Below, one piece after another: positions 44,302 to 51,727 of a DNA stretch of 62,336 bases. The notes below the pieces were generated by a model, which saw only the letters and a list, made by a program, of their open reading frames with translations, had not been told where the DNA came from and did not search any database. The DNA comes from a virus, in IMG/VR virus record IMGVR_UViG_3300045972_000062, positions 1 to 62,336 of that record. One strand, written 5' to 3'. Made by a program: the position numbers and the translations under genes. The number at the start of each line of letters is the position of its first letter. Within the stretch, counting starts at the first letter, position 1.

Positions 44302-45585
44302 TTACGATTCAAATATTGGTTGATTAAATTCTTCTTTGAGGTTCAGTAATCCTACGTCTCCGTGCCTTATTTCGATTTTTTTATTATTAAAAGTCCATGC
44401 TTTTGCTTCCCAACAATTATTATGCTTAGGAACGCACAGGTAGTATTCTCTTAACGTAGAAGGGTCTACTACGTTTAGGAAGTAAATATAATCGTCAATT
44501 AATGAATCTTTCTCTTTAGTCCTGTAAAGCTTGATAGGGTAGTTAAATTGATCTACATCTTCATCTATAACTTCAACATCTAATAGTTTTATTAGATTTT
44601 CGTTACCTAAAATTTCTTTTAAACAACGTCTTTTTTCCGCATTTTTTTCATTAATGAACAGTTCTTTATTAATTAGTTCTGGATTTAAAATCCATGATTT
44701 AGAAACTTCTATTCCATGCCAGAAGTAAATTTCAAAACCATCTTTGAAATGAATAGCTGAATTATTTCCACAATGCAACCTACCTTGCTCGTCTCTTTCT
44801 ATTCTGTCAGGCAGTGAACTTACGATACAGAATCCTTCAAGTTGAATCATATCATAAATGCCAGATAGTAATAAGTTTTTTAATTTATTAAATCCTTCAT
44901 TATTTACAATTCCTATTTGTGTGAAAAAATCATAAAAAGAAACCCATCCATAGTCCGAAACATTTCCATAGTAAGAGAAAGATTCATAATCCCTAACTGA
45001 ATCCCTAACTGAATCCCTAACGGAATCCCAAACGGAATCCCTAACGGAATCCCAAACGGAATCCCTAACGGAATCCCAAACGGAAGCCCTAACTGAATCC
45101 CTAACTGAATCCCTAACTGAATCCCTAACTGAATCCCTAACTGAATCCCTAACGGAAGCCCTAACTGAATCCCTAACTGAATCCCTAACGGAATCCCTAA
45201 CTGAATCCCAAACGGAATCCCAAACGGAATCCCAAACGGAATCCCTAACGGAATCCCAAACGGAATCCCAAACGGAATCCCAAACTGAATCCCTAACGGA
45301 ATCCCAAACGAAAGCCCTAACGGAATCCCTAACGGAATCTGTTTCTTTATTTATTTTTTTCAAAAATTCTTTCAAGTACATATTGGCAATTTGGCAACTC
45401 ATAGGGCTGTCAACGTATATAACTTGAGGTTGTTTTAGTTTTGCTAAATCGTAAATAAAATCAATTCCAATTTTAGATTGTTCTTTATTTATGTCATTTT
45501 TGCAACTAAAAATATAATCAAGCCAAAAGTTCTTAACTTCTGTCATTTTAACCTCTTGTTCCGGTGTTAATTTTTCTAATTTCAT
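44302..45585 (-). CDS. DUF6745-like protein with 4-residue tandem repeats
   Basis: The 427-residue protein has a helical N-terminal region (about 1-85). About 28 copies of a 4-residue DSV(R/W) unit follow (about 85-200), then a conserved C-terminal part: NNSAIHFKDGFEIYFWHGIEV, RRCLKEILG, LYRTK, REYYLCVP and EAKAWTFN. These are landmarks of the bacterial and phage DUF6745 family, which carries such repeats. Function of the family is unknown. The next gene upstream is of a kind often found beside it. Confidence 0.6.
   Translation of the reverse strand: MKLEKLTPEQEVKMTEVKNFWLDYIFSCKNDINKEQSKIGIDFIYDLAKLKQPQVIYVDSPMSCQIANMYLKEFLKKINKETDSVRDSVRAFVWDSVRDSVWDSVWDSVWDSVRDSVWDSVWDSVWDSVRDSVRDSVRDSVRASVRDSVRDSVRDSVRDSVRDSVRASVWDSVRDSVWDSVRDSVWDSVRDSVRDSVRDYESFSYYGNVSDYGWVSFYDFFTQIGIVNNEGFNKLKNLLLSGIYDMIQLEGFCIVSSLPDRIERDEQGRLHCGNNSAIHFKDGFEIYFWHGIEVSKSWILNPELINKELFINEKNAEKRRCLKEILGNENLIKLLDVEVIDEDVDQFNYPIKLYRTKEKDSLIDDYIYFLNVVDPSTLREYYLCVPKHNNCWEAKAWTFNNKKIEIRHGDVGLLNLKEEFNQPIFES
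45000..45340. repeat. 12-base tandem array (GAATCCCTAACG type)
   Basis: About 28 head-to-tail 12-base units, GAATCCC(T/A)AAC(G/T), encode DSV(R/W) on the minus strand. The T/A change swaps Arg (AGG) and Trp (TGG), and the G/T change is silent. A few units carry GAAGCC (Ala for Asp). The copy order mixes the variants, as expected from unequal exchange. Confidence 0.93.
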
Positions 45586-45588
45586 AAT

Positions 45589-45885
45589 TTAGTCTTTAAC
45601 TTGTTGGATTAACTTTGAATAAGGGTCATACTCTACTTGCTGAACAAATTCATATATTGAATTGTCTTTTAGAGAAATATCTTTATGCTCTTTAGTCCAC
45701 ACTTCAAAGCCTTGTTCAACGAAATTAGATTCTAATAAATGCTTGATTGCACATCCTGTTTTAGTTTTAATGATAGTTTTATTATCAATTAATTCTACTG
45801 TACATTCTCCTGTTACAATATGAGAATGCCCTGATACTTCTCCTCTAGCTACAATACGCTTCATGCGTTCTTCTTTAGTTTTCAT
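45589..45885 (-). CDS. small conserved protein beside DUF6745
   Basis: The 98-residue protein has GEVSGHSHIVTGECTVELI near the start and YEFVQQVEYDPYSKLIQQVKD at the end. This pattern resembles small proteins (GEVTGHxH ... QREYxP) found next to DUF6745 genes in bacteria. It follows the promoter-like block at 45918 and is three bases from the DUF6745 gene, so the two form a two-gene transcript. Function unknown. Confidence 0.6.
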   Translation of the reverse strand: MKTKEERMKRIVARGEVSGHSHIVTGECTVELIDNKTIIKTKTGCAIKHLLESNFVEQGFEVWTKEHKDISLKDNSIYEFVQQVEYDPYSKLIQQVKD

Positions 45886-45917
45886 GTTATTTAGTTTTAA
45901 ATTGTTATTTGTTTAAG

Positions 45918-45950
45918 GAATTGTAAAGTTATTAAAAAAAACAACAACAA
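45918..45950 (-). promoter_or_regulatory. promoter-like block, copy 3
   Basis: The minus strand carries TTGTTGTTGTTTTTTTTAATAACTTTACAA. It matches copies at 37362 and 38826 and ends in a near -7 element (TAACTTTA). It lies about 45 bases before the ATG at 45885. Confidence 0.55.
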
Positions 45951-45957
45951 TGATAAT

Positions 45958-46398
45958 TTATTTTACTTTTTTTATCTCTCTCATTGTCCAATTGTTTCTT
46001 TGCTTAATTAAAGTAAGCTTATATTTCGGGTCGTTAGCTAACATAGCACATAAGATTTTCCATCTTAATTTCCATACATCCGTGGCGTGCCCTTTAGTCT
46101 CCTCGAGTTCTATTGTCCCATCTAGGTTATGTACTTCAAAGTCTATCTTATATGTTCCTACTTCGTAGCCGTTTACTATAAGCTTGTATGGTACTTGAGT
46201 TTTGTAGTCCAGTATTTGTTTTGCTAGGACTTTTAGTTTTAGAGTTTTATCCCTATCTGCTTCAAACTTGCTATCAAACTTTTCTTCCCCTACTGTTATC
46301 TTAGAAGAGTTCGACCATCTTTTACCTACTGCTTTTTTTTCTTTCAATTCAGCATATTTTTTTGCCGGAAAGCTTTCTGTTTTATTTTTACAAGCCAT
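45958..46398 (-). CDS. DUF1064-like PD-(D/E)XK nuclease
   Basis: The 146-residue basic protein has VNGYEVGTYKIDFEVHNLDGTIELEETKGHATDVWKLRWKI. The D near 93, the E-x-K (EETKG) near 106-110 and the DxWKLRWK helix form the nuclease core of the DUF1064 family. Such small enzymes cut branched or foreign DNA in phage genomes. It overlaps the next gene by 11 bases. Confidence 0.7.
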   Translation of the reverse strand: MACKNKTESFPAKKYAELKEKKAVGKRWSNSSKITVGEEKFDSKFEADRDKTLKLKVLAKQILDYKTQVPYKLIVNGYEVGTYKIDFEVHNLDGTIELEETKGHATDVWKLRWKILCAMLANDPKYKLTLIKQRNNWTMREIKKVK

Positions 46399-46627
46399 CG
46401 ATAATAGATATTAATTCATTTTTACTATGGTCTTTAAGAAGTCCTTTAATAATGTCACTAGTACCCCCGTAGTTTATGTACTTTTCTGGATTAATAAGTT
46501 CCATAAACTCCTCATAATTTGTGCCGTCAACAATTTCATGAGCTTTTGCTCCTTCAATTTCAACTATTATTGATCCAGTTCTATTAGGTCTGACCTCAAC
46601 TGTATCTACTACTAATACTAAGTTCAT
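46388..46627 (-). CDS. small acidic protein
   Basis: The 79-residue protein has a beta-rich first half (LVLVVDTVEVRPNRTGSIIVEI) and a helical acidic second half. It lies between the macro-like and nuclease genes. No function is recognised. Confidence 0.5.
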   Translation of the reverse strand: MNLVLVVDTVEVRPNRTGSIIVEIEGAKAHEIVDGTNYEEFMELINPEKYINYGGTSDIIKGLLKDHSKNELISIIDGL

Positions 46628-46629
46628 AT

Positions 46630-47166
46630 TTAATCCTCCTCTTTAATTATTTCGTAGAAATCCTCTACGTAGTCTTTATTGTACCTATCCTCTTGCTCGA
46701 ATTCATCCATAAGCAAGTCTGCGTCTGTTTCATTATTCCTTGTCGCTATAACCTCTCCAGTTTCACGGCAAGCTATTTTATAAATTGATATTGTTTTTAA
46801 AATTTCTACAAAACTTTCCGGAAAATGAATATTTTCTACATTTTTTGCTCTTGAAAATAAAGGAGCTATTTCTTTGGGAGTATATCCTGCGATACCACAA
46901 CCTATATCAGTAACAAGAAATGTTAAATCTTTATTTTCACTAGCAAATGTTATAAATCTATTAACACATCTACTCATATATGAGTATCCATCCATTGTAG
47001 GTATTGCAAAGCATTTACCTTGCAATCCAAAACCTTGTCCCCATATAGCTCCCCAAAGCATCGCTTGTTTTGCTGCTCCTGAAAGATGATTTCCTTTCTT
47101 ATTTGAACCAAAAACAAATACTTCATTGTCTTTTAGCTCTGTTATATTTTTAGGGCTAGTCTTCAT
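46630..47166 (-). CDS. macro-domain-like phage protein (A1S_2505 type)
   Basis: Start at 47166 (MKTSPKNITELKDNEVF), overlapping the repeat-gene stop by 11 bases; 178 residues. EVFVFGSNKKGNHLSGAAKQAMLWGAIWGQGFGLQGKCFAIPT gives the ligand loop, and FLVTDIGCGIAGYTPKEIAPLF a second glycine-rich strand, as in macro-fold phage proteins. Macro domains bind or remove ADP-ribose, so this could undo ADP-ribosylation used by host defence. Activity is inferred. Confidence 0.7.
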   Translation of the reverse strand: MKTSPKNITELKDNEVFVFGSNKKGNHLSGAAKQAMLWGAIWGQGFGLQGKCFAIPTMDGYSYMSRCVNRFITFASENKDLTFLVTDIGCGIAGYTPKEIAPLFSRAKNVENIHFPESFVEILKTISIYKIACRETGEVIATRNNETDADLLMDEFEQEDRYNKDYVEDFYEIIKEED

Positions 47167-48265
47167 CTTTATATTCCTCAAATTTCCCGTTAATTAATAT
47201 ATACTCCGTATTTTCTTTTATTTCAATGCCGTCTACTTTAGCTAATTTAGCGTCAATAATTTCGTAGTTTTCATTTTGTTCAGACAAGCAAATCCAAGAG
47301 CCTAATATTCCTTTTGCTCTATTACTAAATCCCCAACCTAAAGAAATTCCATTATTTCCAGAATTAGAAGCTACACTATTATTTCCAGAATTAGAAGCTA
47401 CACTATTATTTCCAGAATTAGAAGCTACACTATTATATCCCGAATTAGAAGCTACACTATTATATCCCGAATCAGAAGCTACACTATTATTTCCAGAATT
47501 AGAAGCTACACTATTATTTCCAGAATTAGAAGCTACACTTTTATTTCCAGAATTAGAAGCTACACTTTTATATCCCGAATTAGAAGCTACACTATTATCT
47601 CCAGAATTAGAAGCTACACTATTATATCCCGAATCAGAAGCTACACTATTATTTCCAGAATTAGAAGCTACACTTTTATTTCCAGAATTAGAAGCTACAC
47701 TATTATATCCCGAATCAGAAGCTACACTATTATTTCCAGAATTAGAAGCTACACTATTATCTCCAGAATTAGAAGCTACACTATTATTTCCAGAATTAGA
47801 AGCTACACTATTATCTCCAGAATTAGAAGCTACACTATTATATCCCGAATTAGAAGCTACACTATTATCTCCAGAATCGTGATTTGTGTTATTATTAATT
47901 TCGGCTTTTTTCTCAATATATTCTTTAGCAATTCTAATTAATGTATTAAAGTCTACTTCTGTAACTATTTTAATTATAGATGAAGATATTTTAGAATCGT
48001 CAGATCCTTTGTCAATTTCTCCACTACATTCACAAATAGCAAAAATAGAAGTTGTAGCATCGTAGTAGTTTAGAATATCAAGAGGATTTTCGCAAGAATG
48101 AAAGCCAAATTCAGTACATCGTACAGCTTTATCGGTTGTGTAAGTTTCGCCTACTTTGTACTGAAAATCTCTACACGTCCAATCTTTGTTAAAACCCTTG
48201 TAGGTTATTAATTTAGGAGTTTCCTTAACTTTTTTAAGTCTGCCAACTTTTTTTTTAGTTTCCAT
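47156..48265 (-). CDS. DUF7666-like protein with 9-residue tandem repeats
   Basis: The 369-residue protein starts with LITYKGFNKDWTCRDFQYKVGETY and CTEFGFHSCENPLDILNYYD, the conserved DUF7666 N-terminal domain. About 20 copies of a 9-residue repeat (xNSVASNSG) follow from about residue 130 to 305, then a short globular end. The repeat probably forms a solenoid. The first repeat residue is Asn, Asp or Tyr. Function unknown. It lies upstream of the macro-like gene. Confidence 0.6.
   Translation of the reverse strand: METKKKVGRLKKVKETPKLITYKGFNKDWTCRDFQYKVGETYTTDKAVRCTEFGFHSCENPLDILNYYDATTSIFAICECSGEIDKGSDDSKISSSIIKIVTEVDFNTLIRIAKEYIEKKAEINNNTNHDSGDNSVASNSGYNSVASNSGDNSVASNSGNNSVASNSGDNSVASNSGNNSVASDSGYNSVASNSGNKSVASNSGNNSVASDSGYNSVASNSGDNSVASNSGYKSVASNSGNKSVASNSGNNSVASNSGNNSVASDSGYNSVASNSGYNSVASNSGNNSVASNSGNNSVASNSGNNGISLGWGFSNRAKGILGSWICLSEQNENYEIIDAKLAKVDGIEIKENTEYILINGKFEEYKDED
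47345..47880. repeat. 27-base tandem array
   Basis: About 20 units of 27 bases encode the NSVASNSG(N/D/Y) repeat. Units fall in clear subtypes: CCC at the Gly codon goes with Tyr, and Asp for Asn in the SNSG part always goes with a following Tyr. A Lys replaces Asn in a few units. The mixed order shows shuffling of unit types. Confidence 0.93.
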
Positions 48266-48270
48266 ATCTT

Positions 48271-48717
48271 TTATTTTTTAAATTGTTTATTATTTTCTCT
48301 GTTAAATATTTTCGGAAATTCAATTTTCATACGTTCTTTAAATTCCTCATACCAATCTACGCCTTGCAACTGCTCAATTGAAGCACTATGATAGGCATGG
48401 TGGCACTCTGAATGTACAGGCTTTAGATTATCTTCATCAGTTAATAAAGTCTCTGTACGCCCTAATGCGTGGTGTAGTTCGGGAAGTTCATGAAATTTAC
48501 TACCACAAAACCAACACTTAACCTTATCGTAATTCATGTCTTCTAACATTTGATGCCTAAGTTTTGAATATTGCACTTCTTGACCTTTTCTTTTATCTGA
48601 ACGGGGGGCAATCTTATCTTTACCTTTTGACTTATAATAAATCCCTCGATGTTCATAACAATAACCATGAGTGAATAATTTGCTTTCGTTACAATTTTCA
48701 GCTAAACATTTTTTCAT
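48271..48717 (-). CDS. HNH-type endonuclease-like protein
   Basis: The 148-residue protein has two CxxC-type pairs (CLAENC, CWFCG), ELHHALGRTETLL and DNLKPVHSECHHAYHS. The HH and the final His/Asn pattern fit an HNH nuclease with structural zinc. Phage HNH proteins of this size nick DNA near recombination or packaging genes. It follows the wHTH-like gene by five bases. Confidence 0.65.
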   Translation of the reverse strand: MKKCLAENCNESKLFTHGYCYEHRGIYYKSKGKDKIAPRSDKRKGQEVQYSKLRHQMLEDMNYDKVKCWFCGSKFHELPELHHALGRTETLLTDEDNLKPVHSECHHAYHSASIEQLQGVDWYEEFKERMKIEFPKIFNRENNKQFKK

Positions 48718-48722
48718 AATAT

Positions 48723-49139
48723 TTACTTTAAAATTGTTTCTATTACCATGTTTATTTTCTTGATTTTATTAAAGAATAAAGGATTGAAATAATACATACC
48801 ATTGCTATTTGCCGGATAGATTATTTTAGCCGTTATAAGCTCACCTAACGAGGAGTAAACCCTACCCTTATTCATTACTTCAAACGAGGATAAACAGCTA
48901 TTCATATCGAACAGAATTAAGTCATCCTTTCGTGGCAATGTTGTAAGATGTTTTAATATGCCGATGGTGGTATTTGTAAAATCAAATTGCTTCTTTAAGT
49001 AATTGTGATATTCTTTTTCGAACTCAATTGCCTTTTTTGTCTGTACTTTTTTAGAATATAAAATACCCTCTGAATTGTTCAAAGGGAATGGATTTTCTTG
49101 TTTTGGCTCAAATGATTTAATTCCGGTATAAGTTCTCAT
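48723..49139 (-). CDS. winged-helix-like DNA-binding protein
   Basis: The 138-residue protein has a helical region (AIEFEKEYHNYLKKQFD). MNKGRVYSSLGELITAKIIYPANSNGMYYFNPLFFN follows, which looks like the recognition helix and wing of Bacteroidota replication-initiator (RepA-like) winged helices. The gene at 52107 shows the same closing pattern. A replication or transcription role is inferred. Confidence 0.55.
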   Translation of the reverse strand: MRTYTGIKSFEPKQENPFPLNNSEGILYSKKVQTKKAIEFEKEYHNYLKKQFDFTNTTIGILKHLTTLPRKDDLILFDMNSCLSSFEVMNKGRVYSSLGELITAKIIYPANSNGMYYFNPLFFNKIKKINMVIETILK

Positions 49140-49234
49140 TTTTTAATGTTTTTACAAATTAATACTCTTACTAAATAGCCAGTAACGCAACCAAATAGAA
49201 ACATTAGTACGGCAACTATAATTATTACGTCCAT
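49136..49234 (-). CDS. small single-pass membrane protein (32 aa)
   Basis: ATG at 49234 opens 32 codons with one hydrophobic helix (VIIIVAVLMFLFGCVTGYLV). The TGA overlaps the next ATG in ATGA form, and the start overlaps the upstream stop by one base. The coupling supports a real gene. Function unknown. Confidence 0.6.
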   Translation of the reverse strand: MDVIIIVAVLMFLFGCVTGYLVRVLICKNIKK

Positions 49235-49458
49235 TATAGTACTGGATTTTCAAAGTTCTTAACCATAACCTTAGTATATTTCGGGCAGGCTTTTAATATG
49301 TTATGCAACCCCGATACTAATTCAACATTTTGACTAATTAAACGCTCATAAACTTCAAGAGCTTGTTGCTCATCATTAAACACAAATACTATAAAGTTTT
49401 GTCTAACTTCCTGACTGAATGCCGTAATAGCATAATATTCTTTTTTTACTTTTTTCAT
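49234..49458 (-). CDS. small protein
   Basis: The 74-residue protein (YYAITAFSQEVRQNFIVFVF and EVYERLISQNVELVSGLHN) alternates strands and helices like a small ferredoxin-like fold. It overlaps the small membrane gene by one base. No family is recognised. Confidence 0.5.
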   Translation of the reverse strand: MKKVKKEYYAITAFSQEVRQNFIVFVFNDEQQALEVYERLISQNVELVSGLHNILKACPKYTKVMVKNFENPVL

Positions 49459-49477
49459 TATCTTATTTTTTTAGTTA

Positions 49478-49636
49478 TTAATAGCTTATTTTATTTCGTG
49501 TGCAGGCATTTGCCGTAGTCCATACTGCCTTAATTTCGCCTTTTAAATCCAAGGTTACAAAGATAGATTTAGAATTATAAAATCTTATTTTTTTAACTTT
49601 GTAACCTTGATCGAGTAATTGCTTTAAGGTTAGCAT
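49478..49636 (-). CDS. small protein (52 aa)
   Basis: ATG at 49636 opens 52 codons (MLTLKQLLDQGYKVKKIRFY, then VTLDLKGEIKAVWTTANA). It overlaps the upstream stop by seven bases. A compact alpha-beta-beta layout is likely. Function unknown. Confidence 0.5.
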   Translation of the reverse strand: MLTLKQLLDQGYKVKKIRFYNSKSIFVTLDLKGEIKAVWTTANACTRNKISY

Positions 49637-49845
49637 ACTATTGCAATTACATTTTCTATAAAGAAATTTACGGCTTCAAAATCTGACTTCAAAGGTAATT
49701 CCATATCGCTAATAAAATCAATTTCTTCGCCATCTAACCAAATTTCAACCCCGATTTCATTGGAATGAATATCTTTATATTCTATGAACAAATATGTTAA
49801 GCCGTCAATTTTATAACTTCTTAACTTTTTACATTTACAGTTCAT
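49630..49845 (-). CDS. small protein with N-terminal CxC
   Basis: The 71-residue acidic protein starts MNCKCKKLRSYKIDGLTYLF and continues with strand-rich and acidic sequence. It overlaps the 52-residue gene by seven bases. The function is not recognised. Confidence 0.5.
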   Translation of the reverse strand: MNCKCKKLRSYKIDGLTYLFIEYKDIHSNEIGVEIWLDGEEIDFISDMELPLKSDFEAVNFFIENVIAIVC

Positions 49846-49849
49846 ATCT

Positions 49850-49942
49850 TTAGTTTTTTGCCGTTAATAATAAATAAATCGAAGCTATAAGAAAGCCTAT
49901 AACAATTAGATACAAGCATTCAATTAAAGTAATACTATACAT
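49850..49942 (-). CDS. small single-pass membrane protein (30 aa)
   Basis: ATG at 49942 opens 30 codons, nearly all one hydrophobic helix (LIVIGFLIASIYLLLTA) with a Lys-Asn end. Its start overlaps the upstream TAA by one base. A tiny membrane peptide in an overlapping operon is plausible. Function unknown. Confidence 0.5.
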   Translation of the reverse strand: MYSITLIECLYLIVIGFLIASIYLLLTAKN

Positions 49943-50112
49943 TAAAGTATTCCCAATTCATCAAGTAAATAAAGAACGTCTTTAATTACAATAGATTGAA
50001 CTTTTACAAAAAAAATACATTCGTCTATTGTAACCTCATAGTTATCTAATTTTGTTTTGCTTATAAAATACTGTACATCTTTGCAAGGACTTACATAATT
50101 AAATTTGCTCAT
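49942..50112 (-). CDS. small protein (56 aa)
   Basis: ATG at 50112 opens 56 codons (MSKFNYVSPCKDVQYFISKT, then VTIDECIFFVKVQSIVIKDV). The TAA overlaps the next ATG by one base. It looks like a small alpha-beta protein. Function unknown. Confidence 0.5.
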   Translation of the reverse strand: MSKFNYVSPCKDVQYFISKTKLDNYEVTIDECIFFVKVQSIVIKDVLYLLDELGIL

Positions 50113-50124
50113 ATTATTTAAGTT

Positions 50125-50268
50125 TTAAAATTGTTTTTGAGTACTATATATTATTTTATTACCATCATTAACACAAATTAATGTACCTATTAATTCTACT
50201 TTTAAAATCCCTTTACTATTAAGACTTTCAAGTTCTTTGATTAATTCTTTTATATTAATTTCTTTCAT
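50125..50268 (-). CDS. small protein (47 aa)
   Basis: ATG at 50268 opens 47 codons (MKEINIKELIKELESLNSKG, then VELIGTLICVNDGNKIIY). A helix followed by two strands is predicted. It starts one base after the upstream stop and is followed by an AT-only gap of 12 bases. Function unknown. Confidence 0.45.
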   Translation of the reverse strand: MKEINIKELIKELESLNSKGILKVELIGTLICVNDGNKIIYSTQKQF

Positions 50269-50269
50269 C

Positions 50270-50398
50270 TTATTTGAGTTTAAAGGGTTTATTTTTTAGT
50301 AACATCTTTGAGTATCTTAATTCAACTTTTGCATGAATTAATTCTAACTTAATTCTTTTTTGAATTATAGCCAACTGATTAAAATACAAGTCGTACAT
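50270..50398 (-). CDS. small helical protein (42 aa)
   Basis: ATG at 50398 opens 42 codons (MYDLYFNQLAIIQKRIKLEL and on to a Lys-rich end). It is predicted as one or two helices. It sits three bases after the upstream stop. Function unknown. Confidence 0.45.
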   Translation of the reverse strand: MYDLYFNQLAIIQKRIKLELIHAKVELRYSKMLLKNKPFKLK

Positions 50399-50401
50399 AT
50401 A

Positions 50402-50932
50402 TTAATAATTTTCACCATCAATAGTAAACTCATTCTCATTTGCAATTAATGTTTCTTTAATAGCTTCATTGCTTTGTAAATATTCGCACTCATTTTTTAA
50501 GATGATTAAATAATCTTGCAATAAATCTTTTAAAAATTCACTTTCTAAATCATCACATTCACTGTCAAATAAATCATTATTTTCTTCAGAAACAATTTCT
50601 GTATTTATTTTGTCAGAATGTCTACAAACAAGATTATCATAGTCTGTTATAAATGTTTGTGCCGTTTTGTGCGTTTCGCAATCCTCCCCGTGCTCTTTTA
50701 TTATTTTAATTGCAACCTCATAAGCTGAAGTATTATTTAAAAAATTTCCTGTTATATCTTTACTTTCAGTGTTGAAACTGGCAATTTTAAGCCAAACATT
50801 TTCTGCATCTTCGTAAGAAGATTGCCACCAATTAAAATTTACATTAATATCTGAATTATTGCTAATTGCTTTTTCTTTTGCTTCCTCATTTAATTCATTG
50901 AATAAATAAAGATTTGTTTCTATTATTCTCAT
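50402..50932 (-). CDS. conserved phage/plasmid protein (FDELxEEAKEKA type)
   Basis: Start at 50932 (MRIIETNLYLFNELNEEAKE), 176 residues; the frame upstream of this ATG runs into the tRNA-like element and is not used. The opening YLFNELNEEAKEKAI is a signature of a widespread phage and plasmid family of unknown role. The rest is acidic and helical. It is the first gene after the tRNA-like element. Confidence 0.6.
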   Translation of the reverse strand: MRIIETNLYLFNELNEEAKEKAISNNSDINVNFNWWQSSYEDAENVWLKIASFNTESKDITGNFLNNTSAYEVAIKIIKEHGEDCETHKTAQTFITDYDNLVCRHSDKINTEIVSEENNDLFDSECDDLESEFLKDLLQDYLIILKNECEYLQSNEAIKETLIANENEFTIDGENY

Positions 50933-50958
50933 AATGTAAAATTTTAAGTTATTAATTT

Positions 50959-51022
50959 GCTCCCGATATTGGAATCGAACCAACACAACCGTATTATTTT
51001 AGGTCGCAACCGTTACGGGAGA
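50959..51022 (-). tRNA. tRNA-like element lacking a D-arm
   Basis: On the minus strand a 62-nt segment closes with a 6-bp acceptor stem (CTCCCG/CGGGAG). It has a perfect T-arm (GTTGG TTCGATT CCAAT) and one 5-bp stem (CGACC/GGTTG) with an 11-base loop in the anticodon position. There is no D-arm; ACGGTTG is present twice. It sits between two coding genes of the minus operon. It may be a degenerate tRNA or a tRNA mimic. The anticodon cannot be given. Confidence 0.55.
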
Positions 51023-51032
51023 ATGTTTTAAT

Positions 51033-51464
51033 TTACAAACATGTAGGTGTTTGTTGACATAATTTTTCACATTCAGATTTTGTCAAAAATCCCAATTTAG
51101 TTAATTTATGAATGATTGAATAGTTTGTATGAAAAATCATATTCATACCACAACCCGAAATAGGAAATCCGTCACCTTTTCGACCTTCTTTGTAACCTAA
51201 TGCTAGAAAAAAACAATTGTATTGACGATAATAGCAATTATTTTCTTTGTTAATTTCGGTACTATTAAACTTAATAACTCGACTCTTTCCGCTTGTCGAT
51301 ACTGATTTAATAATACAGAACATTCTACCAGTTTTTATTGCTTGTATGTAGTTGTTTGCGTCCGAAATGAAACGCTCTGCATCATAAAACCTATCATTGT
51401 TAAAGTATTTCATTAGGCTTTTGTCTGCACTAAGTTTTTCGGTTATAATTTCAATAGTTTTCAT
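51033..51464 (-). CDS. conserved phage protein
   Basis: The 143-residue protein has RFYDAERFISDANNYIQAIKTG, CIIKSVSTSGKSRVIKF, FFLALGY and GCGMNMIFHTNYSI. These landmarks are typical of a Bacteroidota phage family of unknown function. It overlaps the next upstream gene by four bases (ATGA). Confidence 0.6.
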   Translation of the reverse strand: MKTIEIITEKLSADKSLMKYFNNDRFYDAERFISDANNYIQAIKTGRMFCIIKSVSTSGKSRVIKFNSTEINKENNCYYRQYNCFFLALGYKEGRKGDGFPISGCGMNMIFHTNYSIIHKLTKLGFLTKSECEKLCQQTPTCL

Positions 51465-51727
51465 AATATTAAGTATGTATGTTTTGTTTGTAAATTATTT
51501 AATTCTTTCCTGTTAATTGTACGTGTTGGATAGTTTGTTAAACGATATTCTTTTAAATCATGTTCTAGTGTTAATTCTCGTTTGCGTCCGTTTTTTAACT
51601 CTCTAAAACTGCCCGACATTTCAGAAGTTACGCCGTTTGAATTGCTTTCGTAAAAACTAACATCTTCCCAACCATACCCGTAATTTTGTTGTATAACTAC
51701 GTAGTATTTATATTTATTTGCTTTCAT
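51461..51727 (-). CDS. small conserved protein, first gene of the minus operon
   Basis: The 88-residue protein (YYVVIQQNYGYGWEDVSFYE and LKEYRLTNYPTRTINRKEL) is of a kind seen in phage early regions. It is the first gene of the main minus-strand operon, with its promoter at 51942-51972 and a 200-base structured leader. Function unknown. Confidence 0.6.
   Translation of the reverse strand: MKANKYKYYVVIQQNYGYGWEDVSFYESNSNGVTSEMSGSFRELKNGRKRELTLEHDLKEYRLTNYPTRTINRKELNNLQTKHTYLIL

Noticed and set aside
47345-47880. Regular repeats that could suggest a CRISPR array
   Set aside because: Units are head to tail with no unique spacers and lie in frame inside a coding gene.
36367-47880. Diversity-generating retroelement as the cause of the variable codons
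   Set aside because: No reverse transcriptase or template repeat is seen, and the changes are not limited to template adenines.
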